Of a DNA stretch of 64,000 bases, positions 27,880-38,224 are shown piece by piece. Position 1 is the stretch's first letter. Each line of letters begins with the position of its first letter. The notes under the pieces were generated by a model. The model had not been told where the DNA came from. It worked only from the letters and a program-made list of their open reading frames with translations, and did no database searches. The stretch covers positions 329,921 through 393,920 of the forward strand of contig NZ_WJPK01000003.1 in assembly GCF_009649685.1 (NCBI RefSeq), written 5' to 3'. Position numbers and translations under genes: made by a program. This stretch comes from Flavobacteriaceae bacterium EG-1. GTDB lineage: Bacteria > Bacteroidota > Bacteroidia > Flavobacteriales > Flavobacteriaceae.

Positions 27880-30093
27880 TCAGCCCTTTATTTTGCTTTC
27901 TTCTATATCTGGGTTTTGCTCTATTGGCTTTGCCAGATTTTGATGAATAAAATCGGTCATTTTATTAAATAAATGCACTCTTGTATTACCACCATAAATA
28001 CCATGGTTTTTATCGGGGTAAATAGCAGAATCGAAGGGCTTATTAGCTTGTATTAAAGCTTCAGCCATTCGCATGGTATTTTGAAGGTGAACATTGTCAT
28101 CGCCAGATCCATGAATTAGCAAATATTTTCCTTTTAATAATTCAGGATAATTAAACGGGGAGTTATCATCATATCCACTTGGGTTTTCTTCAGGTGTACG
28201 CAAGAAACGCTCTGTATAAATGGTATCGTAAAAACGCCATGAAGTAACAGGAGCTACTGCAATTGCCATTTCAAAAACATCATTTCCTTTTAAAAGTGCA
28301 TTTGTACTCATGTGTCCACCAAAACTCCAGCCCCAAATACCCGTTTTATCTTCATCTATATAAGGTAATTCACTTAATTTTTTAGCAGCTGCAATTTGAT
28401 CCTCCGTTTCGTATTTAACTAAATTTAAATAGGTCGATTTTTTAAAATCCGCTCCTTTAAATCCTGTACCCCTACCATCAACACAAACAATTACATACCC
28501 TTGAGATGCTAACATTTGATGCCAATAATCGCGATCGCCCATCCATTTATTAGCTACAGATTGCGATCCAGGACCACTGTATTGATACATAAGCATAGGG
28601 TACTTCTTATTAGCATCAAAATTTGTAGGCTTAATCATATACATATTAAGTTCATTCCCATTAATATCGATTGTAGAAAACTCTTTCGGATTTAATTGAT
28701 AGGTTTCCATTTTTTGATTTAAAGCACCATTATCTGTAATTACCTTTAGCTTTTTACCGTATTTAGATTCATGCAAAGAATACTGTGGCGGTGTAGTTGC
28801 ACTCGAATATGTATTTATAAAGTTTGAAAAGTCAGCACTAAAATCCGCAGCATTGGTTCCTTCCTGTGAAGACAAACGTTTCTTATTATCACCACTAGTT
28901 TCAATACTGTAGACATCTCTGTTAATTGAGCCGTTCTCTGTAGATTGATAAAATACTTTATCGTTTTCTTGATCATAACCATAGTAATTGGTTACTTCCC
29001 ACTCCCCTTTTGTAATCTGGTTCATTAATTCACCATCTTGATTATACAGGTATATATGATTATAGCCATCTTTTTCACTCGTCCAGATAAAGCTATCATC
29101 TGCTAAAAAAGTAAGGTTATCTGTAACATCGATATAAGCTTTATCAGTTTCATCAAGTAAAACTTTAGTTGAATTATCTTTAGCGTTTACTTCAATCAAT
29201 TGCAAATGATTTTGATGTCGATTTAAAGTTTGTAAACTCAGATAGTTTGCATTGTTCATCCATTTAAATCTTGGTATATAATATGGATTATTCAATTCAA
29301 TCGCAGCAGTTTTTTCTGATTTCACATCAAAAAGGTGTAAACTAACTTTGGCATTTTCTTGGCCCGCTTTAGGGTATTTGAATCTTTCCTGAGTAGGATA
29401 CAATCCTGTACCATAGATATCCATTGAAAATTGCGGCACATTTGTTTCATCAAACTTCAAAAAAGCAATTTTAGAACCATTAGAGTTCCATTTAAAGGCA
29501 CGAACAAAGGCAAACTCTTCTTCATATACCCAATCGGTAACCCCATTAATAATTTTATTTTTAGCACCATCTATTGTTATTTGTTTGGTTTCTTTCGTAC
29601 TTGTATCAAAGAGGTAAATATTATTCTCGAAAACATAAGCCACCTGTTTTCCGTCGGGTGAAAGCGCTGGAGATTGAATTTTATTATCTGAAATTTTAAT
29701 AATTCTTTTACTTTTTATATCAAAGACATAATAAATACCAAGTCGCGATCGTCTGTAAATCGACTCAATTTCAGTAGCCAACAAAAGTTTTGTTTCATCT
29801 TCACTAAACTCATAAGATGTAAATATTAAGCCTCCTATATCAGAAGAAGATACGATTACTTCATCTTTAGCCAATGTTCTATAATCATACTTATCAATAG
29901 ATACGGTACTAGACGCTCTATTCGTATTTAGAATAGTATATTGTTTACCATTTTTCATAGAACGTAGAACATCCATTCCTTCGGTTCTAAAAGCACCACC
30001 GTAAATTTCTTCAACAGTAATCTGTTTTTTTTGAGCAACAACCGTAGATACAGCCGTTAGCAATAGAATAAATACTAGTTTTAAATTCTTCAT
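27880..30093 (-). CDS. S9 family peptidase, dipeptidyl-peptidase IV type
   Basis: Releases N-terminal dipeptides, typically X-Pro, from peptides in the periplasm. The ATG at 30093 begins a signal peptide (NLKLVFILLLTAVSTVVAQ); the frame extends 23 codons further upstream without signal character. 737 residues: a beta-propeller (about 25-480) with the DPP-IV Glu motif WVYEEEF, then the alpha/beta hydrolase. The triad is Ser590 in GWSFGG, Asp in SGDDNVH and His in KNHGIYGG. The adjacent POT transporter would take up the released dipeptides. Confidence 0.96.
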   Translation of the reverse strand: MKNLKLVFILLLTAVSTVVAQKKQITVEEIYGGAFRTEGMDVLRSMKNGKQYTILNTNRASSTVSIDKYDYRTLAKDEVIVSSSDIGGLIFTSYEFSEDETKLLLATEIESIYRRSRLGIYYVFDIKSKRIIKISDNKIQSPALSPDGKQVAYVFENNIYLFDTSTKETKQITIDGAKNKIINGVTDWVYEEEFAFVRAFKWNSNGSKIAFLKFDETNVPQFSMDIYGTGLYPTQERFKYPKAGQENAKVSLHLFDVKSEKTAAIELNNPYYIPRFKWMNNANYLSLQTLNRHQNHLQLIEVNAKDNSTKVLLDETDKAYIDVTDNLTFLADDSFIWTSEKDGYNHIYLYNQDGELMNQITKGEWEVTNYYGYDQENDKVFYQSTENGSINRDVYSIETSGDNKKRLSSQEGTNAADFSADFSNFINTYSSATTPPQYSLHESKYGKKLKVITDNGALNQKMETYQLNPKEFSTIDINGNELNMYMIKPTNFDANKKYPMLMYQYSGPGSQSVANKWMGDRDYWHQMLASQGYVIVCVDGRGTGFKGADFKKSTYLNLVKYETEDQIAAAKKLSELPYIDEDKTGIWGWSFGGHMSTNALLKGNDVFEMAIAVAPVTSWRFYDTIYTERFLRTPEENPSGYDDNSPFNYPELLKGKYLLIHGSGDDNVHLQNTMRMAEALIQANKPFDSAIYPDKNHGIYGGNTRVHLFNKMTDFIHQNLAKPIEQNPDIEESKIKG

Positions 30094-30229
30094 TAATTTC
30101 AATAATGTTATAAAAACGTCAAGTTTAACGATTATTAACCAAAAATTAAACTTTATTGTCAAAATAATACAAGTTTAACAGCTCTTACAACCCACAATAC
30201 AAACTGAAATAAATTATAAGGCTAATTGT

Positions 30230-30237
30230 TATCTTTG
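30230..30237 (+). promoter_or_regulatory. -7 box of the HMG-CoA reductase operon
   Basis: TATCTTTG (TAnnTTTG), 20 nt from the ATG at 30257. No TTG at the optimal distance. Confidence 0.4.
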
Positions 30238-30256
30238 TCAACATAATATAACCACC

Positions 30257-31576
30257 ATGCCAACCCCTATTTCTGGATTTTCAAAACTTACCAAAGAAGA
30301 AAAAATTAATTGGCTAGCAACGCAATATTCGTTTGAAACTAAGAACACCATAGCGGTATTAAAGAGCTATTGGAATAATGACACAAAACTGCAGCAGCTG
30401 CACGATGAATTTATTGAAAATACTATTTCCAACTTTTATTTACCATTAGGTATCGCTCCTAATTTCTTGATTAACCAAAAACTACTAGCCATACCAATGG
30501 CTATAGAAGAAAGTTCTGTTGTTGCAGCCGCAAGTAGGTCTGCAAAATTTTGGCTTGAAAGAGGTGGCTTTAAATCAACCATAATAGGTACTGAAAAAGT
30601 AGGTCAGGTACATTTTATTTTCAAAGGAAATGGAGAAAAATTAACCAACTTTTTTAGTGAAATAAAAACAAAACTTCTTTCTTCTACAAAACATCTTACC
30701 CAAAGTATGGAGAAACGTGGTGGTGGTATATTAGATATAGTACTTCGAGATAAAACCGATGTACTAAGCGACTATTACCAATTGCACTGTACGTTTGAAA
30801 CCAAAGATGCAATGGGTGCTAATTTCATTAATTCTTGTTTAGAACAATTAGCAAAAACTTTAAAAAACGAAGTAAAAAATTATACAGGTTTTACAGTAGG
30901 TGAACAAGACATTGAAGTGGTAATGAGCATTTTATCTAATTATGTACCCAATTGTGTTGTAAAAGCTGAAGTAAGTTGCCCTATAAAAGATTTAAAAGTA
31001 AAAGCAGATATTACCCCTTTTGAGTTTGCTAACAAAATAGTTAGGGCTGTTCAAATAGCCAATGTAGAACCACATAGGGCAGTTACACATAATAAAGGTA
31101 TAATGAACGGCATAGATGCAGTTGTATTAGCTACCGGAAACGATTTTAGAGCTATAGAGGCTGGTGTTCACGCATATGCCGCTAAAGATGGACATTATCG
31201 TAGTTTAACAAATGCATCAATTAAAAATGAAGAATTCAGATTTAGTATAGAATTACCCCTTGCTTTAGGCACTGTTGGTGGTCTAACCAGCATACATCCA
31301 TTAGCTAAATTATCGTTAGAATTATTGCAAAAACCTTCTGCTGAAGAACTCATGCAAATTATTGCTGTAGCGGGGCTTGCGCAAAATTTTGCCGCTTTAA
31401 GCGCATTAGTCACCACAGGAATACAAGAAGGTCATATGAAAATGCATTTAGGTAATATATTAAATCAATTAGGCGCAACATCAGAAGAAAAAAACATTCT
31501 TACGAAACAGTTTAATAACGAAACAGTTTCGCATACTGCAGTTGCAGATGCATTAAAGGCCCTGAAAAACAACTAA
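30257..31576 (+). CDS. mvaA: Hydroxymethylglutaryl-CoA reductase, class II
   Basis: Interconverts HMG-CoA and mevalonate, the committed step of the mevalonate route to isoprenoids used by Flavobacteriaceae. 439 residues. Active-site elements match class II enzymes: Glu in IEESSVVAAAS (about 84), Lys in HNKGIMNG, Asp in TGNDFRA and His in the C-terminal HMKMHLGN. The next gene, a GHMP kinase, starts on the last base of its stop codon (TAATG), so the two are translationally coupled. Confidence 0.96.
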   Translation: MPTPISGFSKLTKEEKINWLATQYSFETKNTIAVLKSYWNNDTKLQQLHDEFIENTISNFYLPLGIAPNFLINQKLLAIPMAIEESSVVAAASRSAKFWLERGGFKSTIIGTEKVGQVHFIFKGNGEKLTNFFSEIKTKLLSSTKHLTQSMEKRGGGILDIVLRDKTDVLSDYYQLHCTFETKDAMGANFINSCLEQLAKTLKNEVKNYTGFTVGEQDIEVVMSILSNYVPNCVVKAEVSCPIKDLKVKADITPFEFANKIVRAVQIANVEPHRAVTHNKGIMNGIDAVVLATGNDFRAIEAGVHAYAAKDGHYRSLTNASIKNEEFRFSIELPLALGTVGGLTSIHPLAKLSLELLQKPSAEELMQIIAVAGLAQNFAALSALVTTGIQEGHMKMHLGNILNQLGATSEEKNILTKQFNNETVSHTAVADALKALKNN

Positions 31577-32487
31577 TGAATAATTTCTATAGCAATGGTA
31601 AATTATTACTAACAGGTGAGTATGGCGTTTTAGATGGTGCACTTTCATTAGCAATACCTACTAAATATAGTCAATCATTACATGTTAGAGAAACCAATTC
31701 TTCGATATTGGATTGGAAAAGCTTTGATGAAAAAGGAAACATTTGGTTTAAAGCAAAATTTAATATGCCTTCGTTACAAATTATTGATTTTAATGATTTA
31801 GACCTCGCTAAACAACTTTTAAAAATACTCAATGAAGCCAATAAAATAAACCCTAGATTTTTAACTAATTCAAATGGATTTGCTATTGAAACTAAAATAG
31901 ATTTTCCTAGAAATTGGGGGTTAGGCACTTCGTCCACTTTAATTAATAATATAGCGCAATGGGCCAAGATAGATGCTTTTACATTATTAAATAAAACTTT
32001 TGGGGGAAGCGGTTATGATATTGCTTGTGCTCAAAACAACACCCCAATCTTGTATCAAATAAAAGAAGGCATACCTACCGTTTTAAAGACTTCGTTTACC
32101 AAAAATTTTAATAACAATATATACTTTGTTCACCTAAACAAAAAACAGAACAGTAGGGATGAAATAGCACGTTACAAAACTCAAAGTATAGATAAATCAA
32201 AATTAATTGAAAAGCTATCTTCCTTAACCAATCAAATAGTTAATAGTAAAGAGCTAATTGAATTTGAGTTGCTTTTAAACATCCATGAAACCATCATTGC
32301 ATCTGTTTTAAAAAGCACCCCTGTTAAAAAATTATTATTTGATGATTATAAAGGTGCCATAAAAAGCTTGGGAGCTTGGGGAGGTGATTTTATTTTAGCA
32401 ACCGGCGATGAGAGCACACTAAACTATTTCAAAAAAAAGGGATACACCACGGTGATCCCCTTTAATGATATGATATTAAAAAGTTAG
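31576..32487 (+). CDS. GYDIA-type GHMP kinase
   Basis: A 303-residue small-molecule kinase of the GHMP superfamily. The phosphate-binding loop is NWGLGTSSTL (about 115-124), and the GSGYDIACAQ motif that names the Bacteroidota subgroup follows at about 143-152. Coupling to HMG-CoA reductase (1-bp overlap) makes a mevalonate-pathway step such as mevalonate phosphorylation the likely role, though the exact substrate is not proven by sequence. It ends one base before the convergent ppiD-like gene. Confidence 0.92.
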   Translation: MNNFYSNGKLLLTGEYGVLDGALSLAIPTKYSQSLHVRETNSSILDWKSFDEKGNIWFKAKFNMPSLQIIDFNDLDLAKQLLKILNEANKINPRFLTNSNGFAIETKIDFPRNWGLGTSSTLINNIAQWAKIDAFTLLNKTFGGSGYDIACAQNNTPILYQIKEGIPTVLKTSFTKNFNNNIYFVHLNKKQNSRDEIARYKTQSIDKSKLIEKLSSLTNQIVNSKELIEFELLLNIHETIIASVLKSTPVKKLLFDDYKGAIKSLGAWGGDFILATGDESTLNYFKKKGYTTVIPFNDMILKS

Positions 32488-32488
32488 T

Positions 32489-34615
32489 TTAATAGAAAAC
32501 CGACCTATTATCTTCAATTTCTGCACCTTCTTTAAGTGCGTTGTATACATCCGAATTTACCTTTGCAGCTGCAGCCGATTTTAAATTATTAGCATAAGTG
32601 CTATAATTATCCAATTTTGCAGCTTCTTGCTTTTTATTTAACATTACCATAAAAATTCCAGTTTCGCCTTCAATTAAACCAGAAGTATCACCCTCATTCA
32701 TTGCATAAGCAGTACCAACTACAAGAGGCTCGCTACCAGCACCAGGAATTGTGGGTGACTTAACTGTTACTGCAGTCGCTGTTGAGGCAGTAACATTGTT
32801 ATCTTTCGCAAAATCATCCATTGACTTTCCTTTGTTAGCACCAACTATTTGAGCTGCTTTTCTTTCTTTTCTAATTTTAGGAAGAACAGAAGCAGAGGCA
32901 TCTTCTACAGTCATTAATCCTTTTGCATAAGTTGCAGTTAATTGAACCACGGCATAACCATTGTCTACCTCAAATCTTTTTATCTCACCAAGTTCAGTAT
33001 CTTCATTAAACGCCCATTGAACAATGGCTCTTTGAGAAGACAGTCCCGGTAAGTTTTCATCCATTGCCTTTATTTTATTTACAGGTCTAACAATAAAATT
33101 TTTCTCTTTGGCTAAATCAGAAAATGCCTTATCTGAATTTTTAGAATCACTTTCAAACTGCGTAGCATCAGTAAAGAGTTTATTAAGTGTTTCTTCAGAA
33201 GCTTCTATCTCACGTACTAAGGTTGCTATTTGTACTATATCTTCTTTATCATCTACCTTAATAATATGAAAACCAAAATCGGTTTCTACCATACCAATTG
33301 TTCCAACTGAACTACTAAAAGCAAAATCATTAAATTTAGGAACCATTGTGCCTTCTTGGAAATATCCTAAATCTCCACCATTTGCGGCAGATGGTCCATC
33401 TGAATTATCTCGAGCTAATTCAACAAAAACGACGTCTTTTTTCTTAGCTTCTTTCAGCAATCTTTTTGCTTCAACCTCAGCTTCTTCTTTTGTTCTTGTA
33501 ACTTCAGGGTTAGCACGTTGTGCACCTTTATAAGCAATTAAAATATGGCTTGCTTTTACCGAACCATTTGCTTTTCTACCCATCATTCTAGAAATTTTGT
33601 AGGCATCACCATCTTTATAAGGACCAAAAACCTGACCAACTTTTAAACCCATTAAGGTATCGGCAAATTTTGTTGGTAATTGCTTTTTAGCTTTATATAT
33701 GGTATCAAACTTTACATCTGAATGACGATCTAAAAATGCAGCCATGTCAGTAGTAGTACTAAATCCAGCAATAGTATCCGTTTTATCCGTTTGCTGATTG
33801 TACTCAACTGTCTCATTCAACAATTTTATTACAGAATCTTCAACATTTTTAACATCAGAATCTGAAGGTTTCTCATTAAAAAATACAAATTGTAAATCTC
33901 TAGCTGGATCTTGTTTATAATCATCTTTATGAGCACTTATATAACTTGAAATTTCACTTTTAGTTACATTAATAGTACTATCCGGTATTGATGTAAATGG
34001 CACACGAACATATTTGATATCTAATTTCTCATTAGCCAATTTATAGTCAAGCTCTCCTTCTTTTAATGAAGATCCAACTCCAGCCTTTATCAAATTGAAA
34101 TATGTCTGTTCTTTGGCACTTTGAATAATAGAAGCTTCATCTTGAAGCCATAGTCTGTATTGATCAGGACTATTTATTTTTAAATCTGCTATGAATTGTT
34201 TGAATTTAAATTCATCAAAATTTCCATCTTCATTTAAAAATTGTGGATTTTGAGAATAACCAGGATTCGTTTTAATATAGTTCATTATCTGATCTTTCTC
34301 AATATCTACACCAAGGTCTTCAAATTGCGCACCTAAAATAGAGTTTCGTACTTCCTGATCCCAAACTTGATTTACCGCTTGCATTGTTGAGGTGGTAGGT
34401 CCCATACGGCGACTTAGACTTTCGACTTTTTGACGAAAAACATCAACAGGAACTTCATTATCATTAATTTCCCCGATTGCAGAGCCAACTTTTGCTCCAC
34501 CGCCACCCATACTTCCACTACTAAAAATACCGGAAATTACAAATGCGAATAAAGCTAAACCAATAATTAATATTAATATGGTTGTTTGCTTCCTAATATT
34601 GCCTAAAATTGCCAT
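32489..34615 (-). CDS. PpiD/SurA-type periplasmic peptidyl-prolyl isomerase chaperone
   Basis: A 708-residue membrane-anchored folding factor. One N-terminal transmembrane helix (about 12-30) is followed by a SurA_N/PpiD-like chaperone region (about 40-330) and a parvulin (PpiC) domain (about 345-455; ASHILIAYKG, NGGDLGYFQEGTMVPKF, FGFHIIKV). A long C-terminal region has a degenerate second rotamase-like fold. It assists newly secreted outer-membrane proteins. Last gene of the minus-strand coaX-lptC operon, 138 nt after the CNNM gene. Confidence 0.93.
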   Translation of the reverse strand: MAILGNIRKQTTILILIIGLALFAFVISGIFSSGSMGGGGAKVGSAIGEINDNEVPVDVFRQKVESLSRRMGPTTSTMQAVNQVWDQEVRNSILGAQFEDLGVDIEKDQIMNYIKTNPGYSQNPQFLNEDGNFDEFKFKQFIADLKINSPDQYRLWLQDEASIIQSAKEQTYFNLIKAGVGSSLKEGELDYKLANEKLDIKYVRVPFTSIPDSTINVTKSEISSYISAHKDDYKQDPARDLQFVFFNEKPSDSDVKNVEDSVIKLLNETVEYNQQTDKTDTIAGFSTTTDMAAFLDRHSDVKFDTIYKAKKQLPTKFADTLMGLKVGQVFGPYKDGDAYKISRMMGRKANGSVKASHILIAYKGAQRANPEVTRTKEEAEVEAKRLLKEAKKKDVVFVELARDNSDGPSAANGGDLGYFQEGTMVPKFNDFAFSSSVGTIGMVETDFGFHIIKVDDKEDIVQIATLVREIEASEETLNKLFTDATQFESDSKNSDKAFSDLAKEKNFIVRPVNKIKAMDENLPGLSSQRAIVQWAFNEDTELGEIKRFEVDNGYAVVQLTATYAKGLMTVEDASASVLPKIRKERKAAQIVGANKGKSMDDFAKDNNVTASTATAVTVKSPTIPGAGSEPLVVGTAYAMNEGDTSGLIEGETGIFMVMLNKKQEAAKLDNYSTYANNLKSAAAAKVNSDVYNALKEGAEIEDNRSVFY

Positions 34616-34753
34616 CTTCTATATTTATTTTAAATCAGTTGGCGAAATTAGTGTTTTCCTGTTAATTATTAAAGGAATTTATGTAAACAACCGCAATTGA
34701 TATGGACTTACAATTCATAGAGAACCAGCACTTTGAAGAAGTTTATAAAAGGA

Positions 34754-36040
34754 TCAAGTATCCTTTTCAACAATTTGTAGGCCTATGGTATCAATTTTAT
34801 TACTCGACACCTCCAAAATATTAAATAGAAAATTGTCTATTTGAATTTCTGAATTTAGTTCAGGAATTTCACCTGTATAATGAACAATAAGGCCAGCTAA
34901 GGTCTCATATTCGTCATTTTTAGGCAATTCAATTTTATAATTCTCATTAATATAATCAACTTCAAGTCGTGCTGAAAATTTAAATTTTGTTTCATCAATT
35001 TGCTCTTCAATATGATCAGTACTATCATGTTCATCTTCAATTTCACCAAAAAGCTCTTCAACAATATCTTCGACAGTCATAATACCCGAAGTACCTCCAT
35101 ATTCATCCAATACCACGGCAATACTCTTTCTCTTTTTCGTTAGAACATCCAGTATATCATGTATTAACATCGTTTCTGGTACAAATTCAACGGGCAATAA
35201 AATACTCTTTACAGTTTTTGGTTTTTTAAATAGCTCGAAAGAATGGACATAACCGATTATATTATCAATAGTATCTTTATAAACCAGTATTTTAGAATAA
35301 CCTGTTTCGCTAAAAAGTTTTGTAAGATTTTTAGGTGTTTCATGAAGTTCTACTGCCATTACTTCAGTTCTAGGCACCATTACTTCGCGCGCTTTAACAG
35401 TAGAAAAATCTAGTGCATTCTGAAAAATTTGGATTTCAGAATCTACTTCATCTTCTTCTTCAACTGCATCCATTTGCTCTGTTATGTAGTCACCTAATTC
35501 TATTTTACTAAAAGCTAACTCAACTTCATCGCCATCAGTTTTAAAAAATGTTCGTAGTATAAAATCGGAAACCCAGATAACAAAATCCGATATTAATGAA
35601 AATAATAGATAAAAAATATAGGCAGGAAATGCCAATATTTTCAAAAGTGAATTCGAATAAATTTGAAATATAACTTTAGGTAAAAATTCAGCAGTTAATA
35701 AGATAATTAGAGTAGAAATAATTGTTTGGGTAAGTAATCTAAATTCGGTAAAAAGTAAACTTATAAAACCACCTGATGTGGTGTTAAAACTAGCAAACCA
35801 ATTCATTAAAAAATCACCCATAAAAAACCCATAGATGACCAATGCAATGTTATTCCCAATTAACATTGTGGCAATATACTTAGATGGTTTTCTAGTAAGT
35901 CGGGTTAATACCTGCGCTAAGAATCCCTCTTGTTTTTTTTCAATTTCAATGTGAATTTTATTTGCTGAAATAAATGCAATTTCCATTCCTGAAAAGAAAG
36001 CAGAAAACAATAACGCAGCAATAATGATGGTAATTTCCAC
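34754..36040 (-). CDS. CNNM/CBS-domain membrane protein (hemolysin, CorC/TlyC family)
   Basis: A 428-residue inner-membrane protein. The N-terminal CNNM domain has about four helices (1-165, starting EITIIIAALLFSAFFSGMEIAFISA). Two CBS domains follow (about 205-330; VMVPRTEVMAVE, LDEYGGTSGIMTVEDIVEELFGEIEDEHD), then a C-terminal CorC_HlyC domain (about 345-425). The family is linked to Mg/Co homeostasis; the gliding protein GldE of flavobacteria belongs to it, but no gldD neighbour supports that name here. It overlaps the preceding small gene by 1 bp. Confidence 0.94.
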   Translation of the reverse strand: MEITIIIAALLFSAFFSGMEIAFISANKIHIEIEKKQEGFLAQVLTRLTRKPSKYIATMLIGNNIALVIYGFFMGDFLMNWFASFNTTSGGFISLLFTEFRLLTQTIISTLIILLTAEFLPKVIFQIYSNSLLKILAFPAYIFYLLFSLISDFVIWVSDFILRTFFKTDGDEVELAFSKIELGDYITEQMDAVEEEDEVDSEIQIFQNALDFSTVKAREVMVPRTEVMAVELHETPKNLTKLFSETGYSKILVYKDTIDNIIGYVHSFELFKKPKTVKSILLPVEFVPETMLIHDILDVLTKKRKSIAVVLDEYGGTSGIMTVEDIVEELFGEIEDEHDSTDHIEEQIDETKFKFSARLEVDYINENYKIELPKNDEYETLAGLIVHYTGEIPELNSEIQIDNFLFNILEVSSNKIDTIGLQIVEKDT

Positions 36041-36246
36041 TAATTATTATTATTATCTTGTTGACGTTTTTCAAACTTCAAACGATAGTTTCTTCTAAAA
36101 ACAAACATACCAGCAGATACGATAGCAAAAAAGATAAAAAGGTATGCATTATTACGATCCACATTCCAATCAGTAAAGATTCTATATAGCGAAAAAAAGG
36201 CTACTATTAAATACAAATATTCGGTATACTTTAATATTTTAATCAT
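36040..36246 (-). CDS. Small membrane protein between lptC and the CNNM gene
   Basis: A 68-residue protein with two predicted transmembrane helices (about 8-25 and 33-50), a basic juxtamembrane segment (RRNYRLKFEKRQ) and an Asn-rich tail. No named family recognised. It overlaps both neighbours (4 bp with lptC, 1 bp with the CNNM gene), so it is clearly translated within the operon. Confidence 0.88.
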   Translation of the reverse strand: MIKILKYTEYLYLIVAFFSLYRIFTDWNVDRNNAYLFIFFAIVSAGMFVFRRNYRLKFEKRQQDNNNN

Positions 36247-36848
36247 TTATCTTCATCTTTAATTAACATAAGACCATACGTTTTATGGGCATTAAGTAAG
36301 CTTAAATCTTTATTAAAATCCATTCCTTCACCATCCATTACAGTACCATCTTCAGGGTTGGTATATGTAAATTTTTCTTGTGTAAAAATCCAGTCATTTC
36401 CTTGATCTAAATATAACTGTGGAGCTTCCAATTTTTTTCCATCATGACCAGTAATCACCACATTACCCTGCAAATCTATCAAATTTGTAACATTATAAGT
36501 AATTCCGTAATCTGCAGTAATAATGCTTTTGTTCCCATCAACATCATAATAGTCAACTTGTAAACCATTAGGAAAAATTCGATGGGCAAAATTTAAATTC
36601 GTAAAACTCTCACAAATTGGACTGGTTAAAACGGCATTCACATGTGCCGAATCTATTTTTTCATTTCGTAACTCTTCTACCAGAGTAGAATATTCCATTA
36701 CAAAATTTTCGGCAATACCTTCTGGGAATAACAGCGGAGCAGCTTCATCACCTACTCTCTTGTAATTATCATTACAAGCACAAAAAAATATTGCCACAAT
36801 AAAAATTGTGGCAATATTCTTAATATTATAAAAGGAAAATCTTTTCAT
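36243..36848 (-). CDS. lptC: LPS export protein LptC (lipoprotein form)
   Basis: The periplasmic component of the Lpt bridge, which receives LPS from LptBFG and passes it to LptA. 201 residues; instead of the proteobacterial transmembrane anchor it has a lipoprotein signal (IVAIFFCAC, lipid Cys about 25), usual in Bacteroidota. The beta-jellyroll LptC/OstA repeat region covers about 75-190 (LQVDYYDVDGNKS, LIDLQGNVVITGHDGKKLEAPQLYLDQ). In operon between the TPR protein and the small membrane protein. Confidence 0.93.
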   Translation of the reverse strand: MKRFSFYNIKNIATIFIVAIFFCACNDNYKRVGDEAAPLLFPEGIAENFVMEYSTLVEELRNEKIDSAHVNAVLTSPICESFTNLNFAHRIFPNGLQVDYYDVDGNKSIITADYGITYNVTNLIDLQGNVVITGHDGKKLEAPQLYLDQGNDWIFTQEKFTYTNPEDGTVMDGEGMDFNKDLSLLNAHKTYGLMLIKDEDK

Positions 36849-36850
36849 TC

Positions 36851-38224
36851 TTATATACTAGGCACCGTAACACTACCTCCAACCCAACAGTTAAATTTAA
36901 TTACTTGGCCTGCTTTACCTGATGTGAAAATATCCTGTTTAGACGGAGCTTTTGCAGAATAACTAGCCGCAGACTTATTAGCTGTACCACTTAAAGAAGG
37001 ATCAACTCTACCTGCTTTTCTTGCTAAATCGGCAGCTTTCCAATAAATCGCTCTTTTAGAGAACGTATCTGTACCACAGTCATTTGCACTAGTAGCATAT
37101 AAGTTAGCAATTAATAAATAAGCACGACCATTAGCAGAATTCGCATCTATAGCTTTTTGGGCATATTTTCTTGCTGTAGACTTACTACCTTTTCTCTTAT
37201 TAATTACCGCAACTTTGTACGCTATTTTAGATTTTTTGATGTTATCTGTTTCTAGGCTCAATGCTTTATCAAAATCAGCAAGTGCTCCAGAAGAATCACC
37301 ATTTTTCATTTTCAAGGTACCACCATATACATAAGCATCAGCCGAAGGATCTAAAGCCAATTGTGCTTCAAATAATTTTTGGAACATTGGATCGTCTGTA
37401 CATTCTTTTTGAAACATAAGACCAACTGCTCTTTTTACCCATTCAACATTTCCTTTATTAGCATCAAAACTTTTTTCATATAAAGGAATTAAGTTTTCGC
37501 AATCTGCTAAAGGACCTAATTTTGAATCAATACTACCTGCAATTTTACCAAAAGATTCAGAATTGGTATTATCAGCTTTTAAAATTTTCTTTTCTTTCGA
37601 AGTTAAAGTTCCCGCCTCTTCTTTAGGTAACAATTTAGCTATTCTATTAGTTCTAATAGTAATCTCTTCTTCTACCTTAGCAGTTACATCATCATAAACA
37701 TCAAAAACTTCTTGAAGATCTTTTTTACCAGCTTTATGTAAATCAACCAAACTAGAGAAGTATAAATATAAAGCCTTTGGGTTTTTAAAGTTATCGCGAT
37801 CTTCCTTCATCGCTTGTCCTAAATTCTCATAGATTTCGGCATCATCGGCCATTTTGTTATCATACTTCAACATAACTTTGTCGATGATTACATCTGCTTT
37901 CTTAGTTTTCGCCGGAAAATACTTTAAGCTATTATCATACAAGGTCATTAAATCTGTAATAAAACCATCTTTCTCTGCACCAGAAGACTTCTTAATTTTA
38001 TCTTTCAATATACGCTCACCGTATAAAAAATTAGCTCTATTTATATCAGGGCAATTGTCGTATACCATTTTCCATGGCGTGTAAGCCGCATCGTAGTTCT
38101 TAACCTTAGCGTGTTCCACATAAATGGAAAGATTGGTCATACATTCTTGATTCTGGGCCTGAGCATTAACTGCCGTAAAAAACCCTAAAAAGAGTATTGC
38201 CGTGAAGTAAAATTTCGTTTTCAT
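36851..38224 (-). CDS. Periplasmic TPR-repeat protein
   Basis: A 457-residue exported protein with a signal peptide (FTAILFLGFFTAVNAQA). Several tetratricopeptide-like helical repeats are visible in the C-terminal half (about 280-400: ADAYVYGGTLKMKNGDSSGA, YAQKAIDANSANGRAYLLIA). It ends with a compact tail, FNCWVGGSVTVPS. It is probably a scaffold for an envelope complex. Located between lptC (2 nt away) and the outer-membrane protein gene, so a link to outer-membrane assembly is plausible; specific role unknown. Confidence 0.9.
   Translation of the reverse strand: MKTKFYFTAILFLGFFTAVNAQAQNQECMTNLSIYVEHAKVKNYDAAYTPWKMVYDNCPDINRANFLYGERILKDKIKKSSGAEKDGFITDLMTLYDNSLKYFPAKTKKADVIIDKVMLKYDNKMADDAEIYENLGQAMKEDRDNFKNPKALYLYFSSLVDLHKAGKKDLQEVFDVYDDVTAKVEEEITIRTNRIAKLLPKEEAGTLTSKEKKILKADNTNSESFGKIAGSIDSKLGPLADCENLIPLYEKSFDANKGNVEWVKRAVGLMFQKECTDDPMFQKLFEAQLALDPSADAYVYGGTLKMKNGDSSGALADFDKALSLETDNIKKSKIAYKVAVINKRKGSKSTARKYAQKAIDANSANGRAYLLIANLYATSANDCGTDTFSKRAIYWKAADLARKAGRVDPSLSGTANKSAASYSAKAPSKQDIFTSGKAGQVIKFNCWVGGSVTVPSI

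Noticed and set aside
32435-32462. Hairpin-like AAAGGGAT...ATCCCCTTT near the end of the GHMP kinase gene
   Set aside because: Inside coding sequence, has a bulge and only a short T-run; not separable from codon constraints, though it might contribute to termination between the convergent genes.
34754-36040. Naming the CNNM/CBS protein GldE
   Set aside because: GldE belongs to this family, but the neighbours (lptC, ppiD-like) are not gliding genes, so the specific name is not supported.
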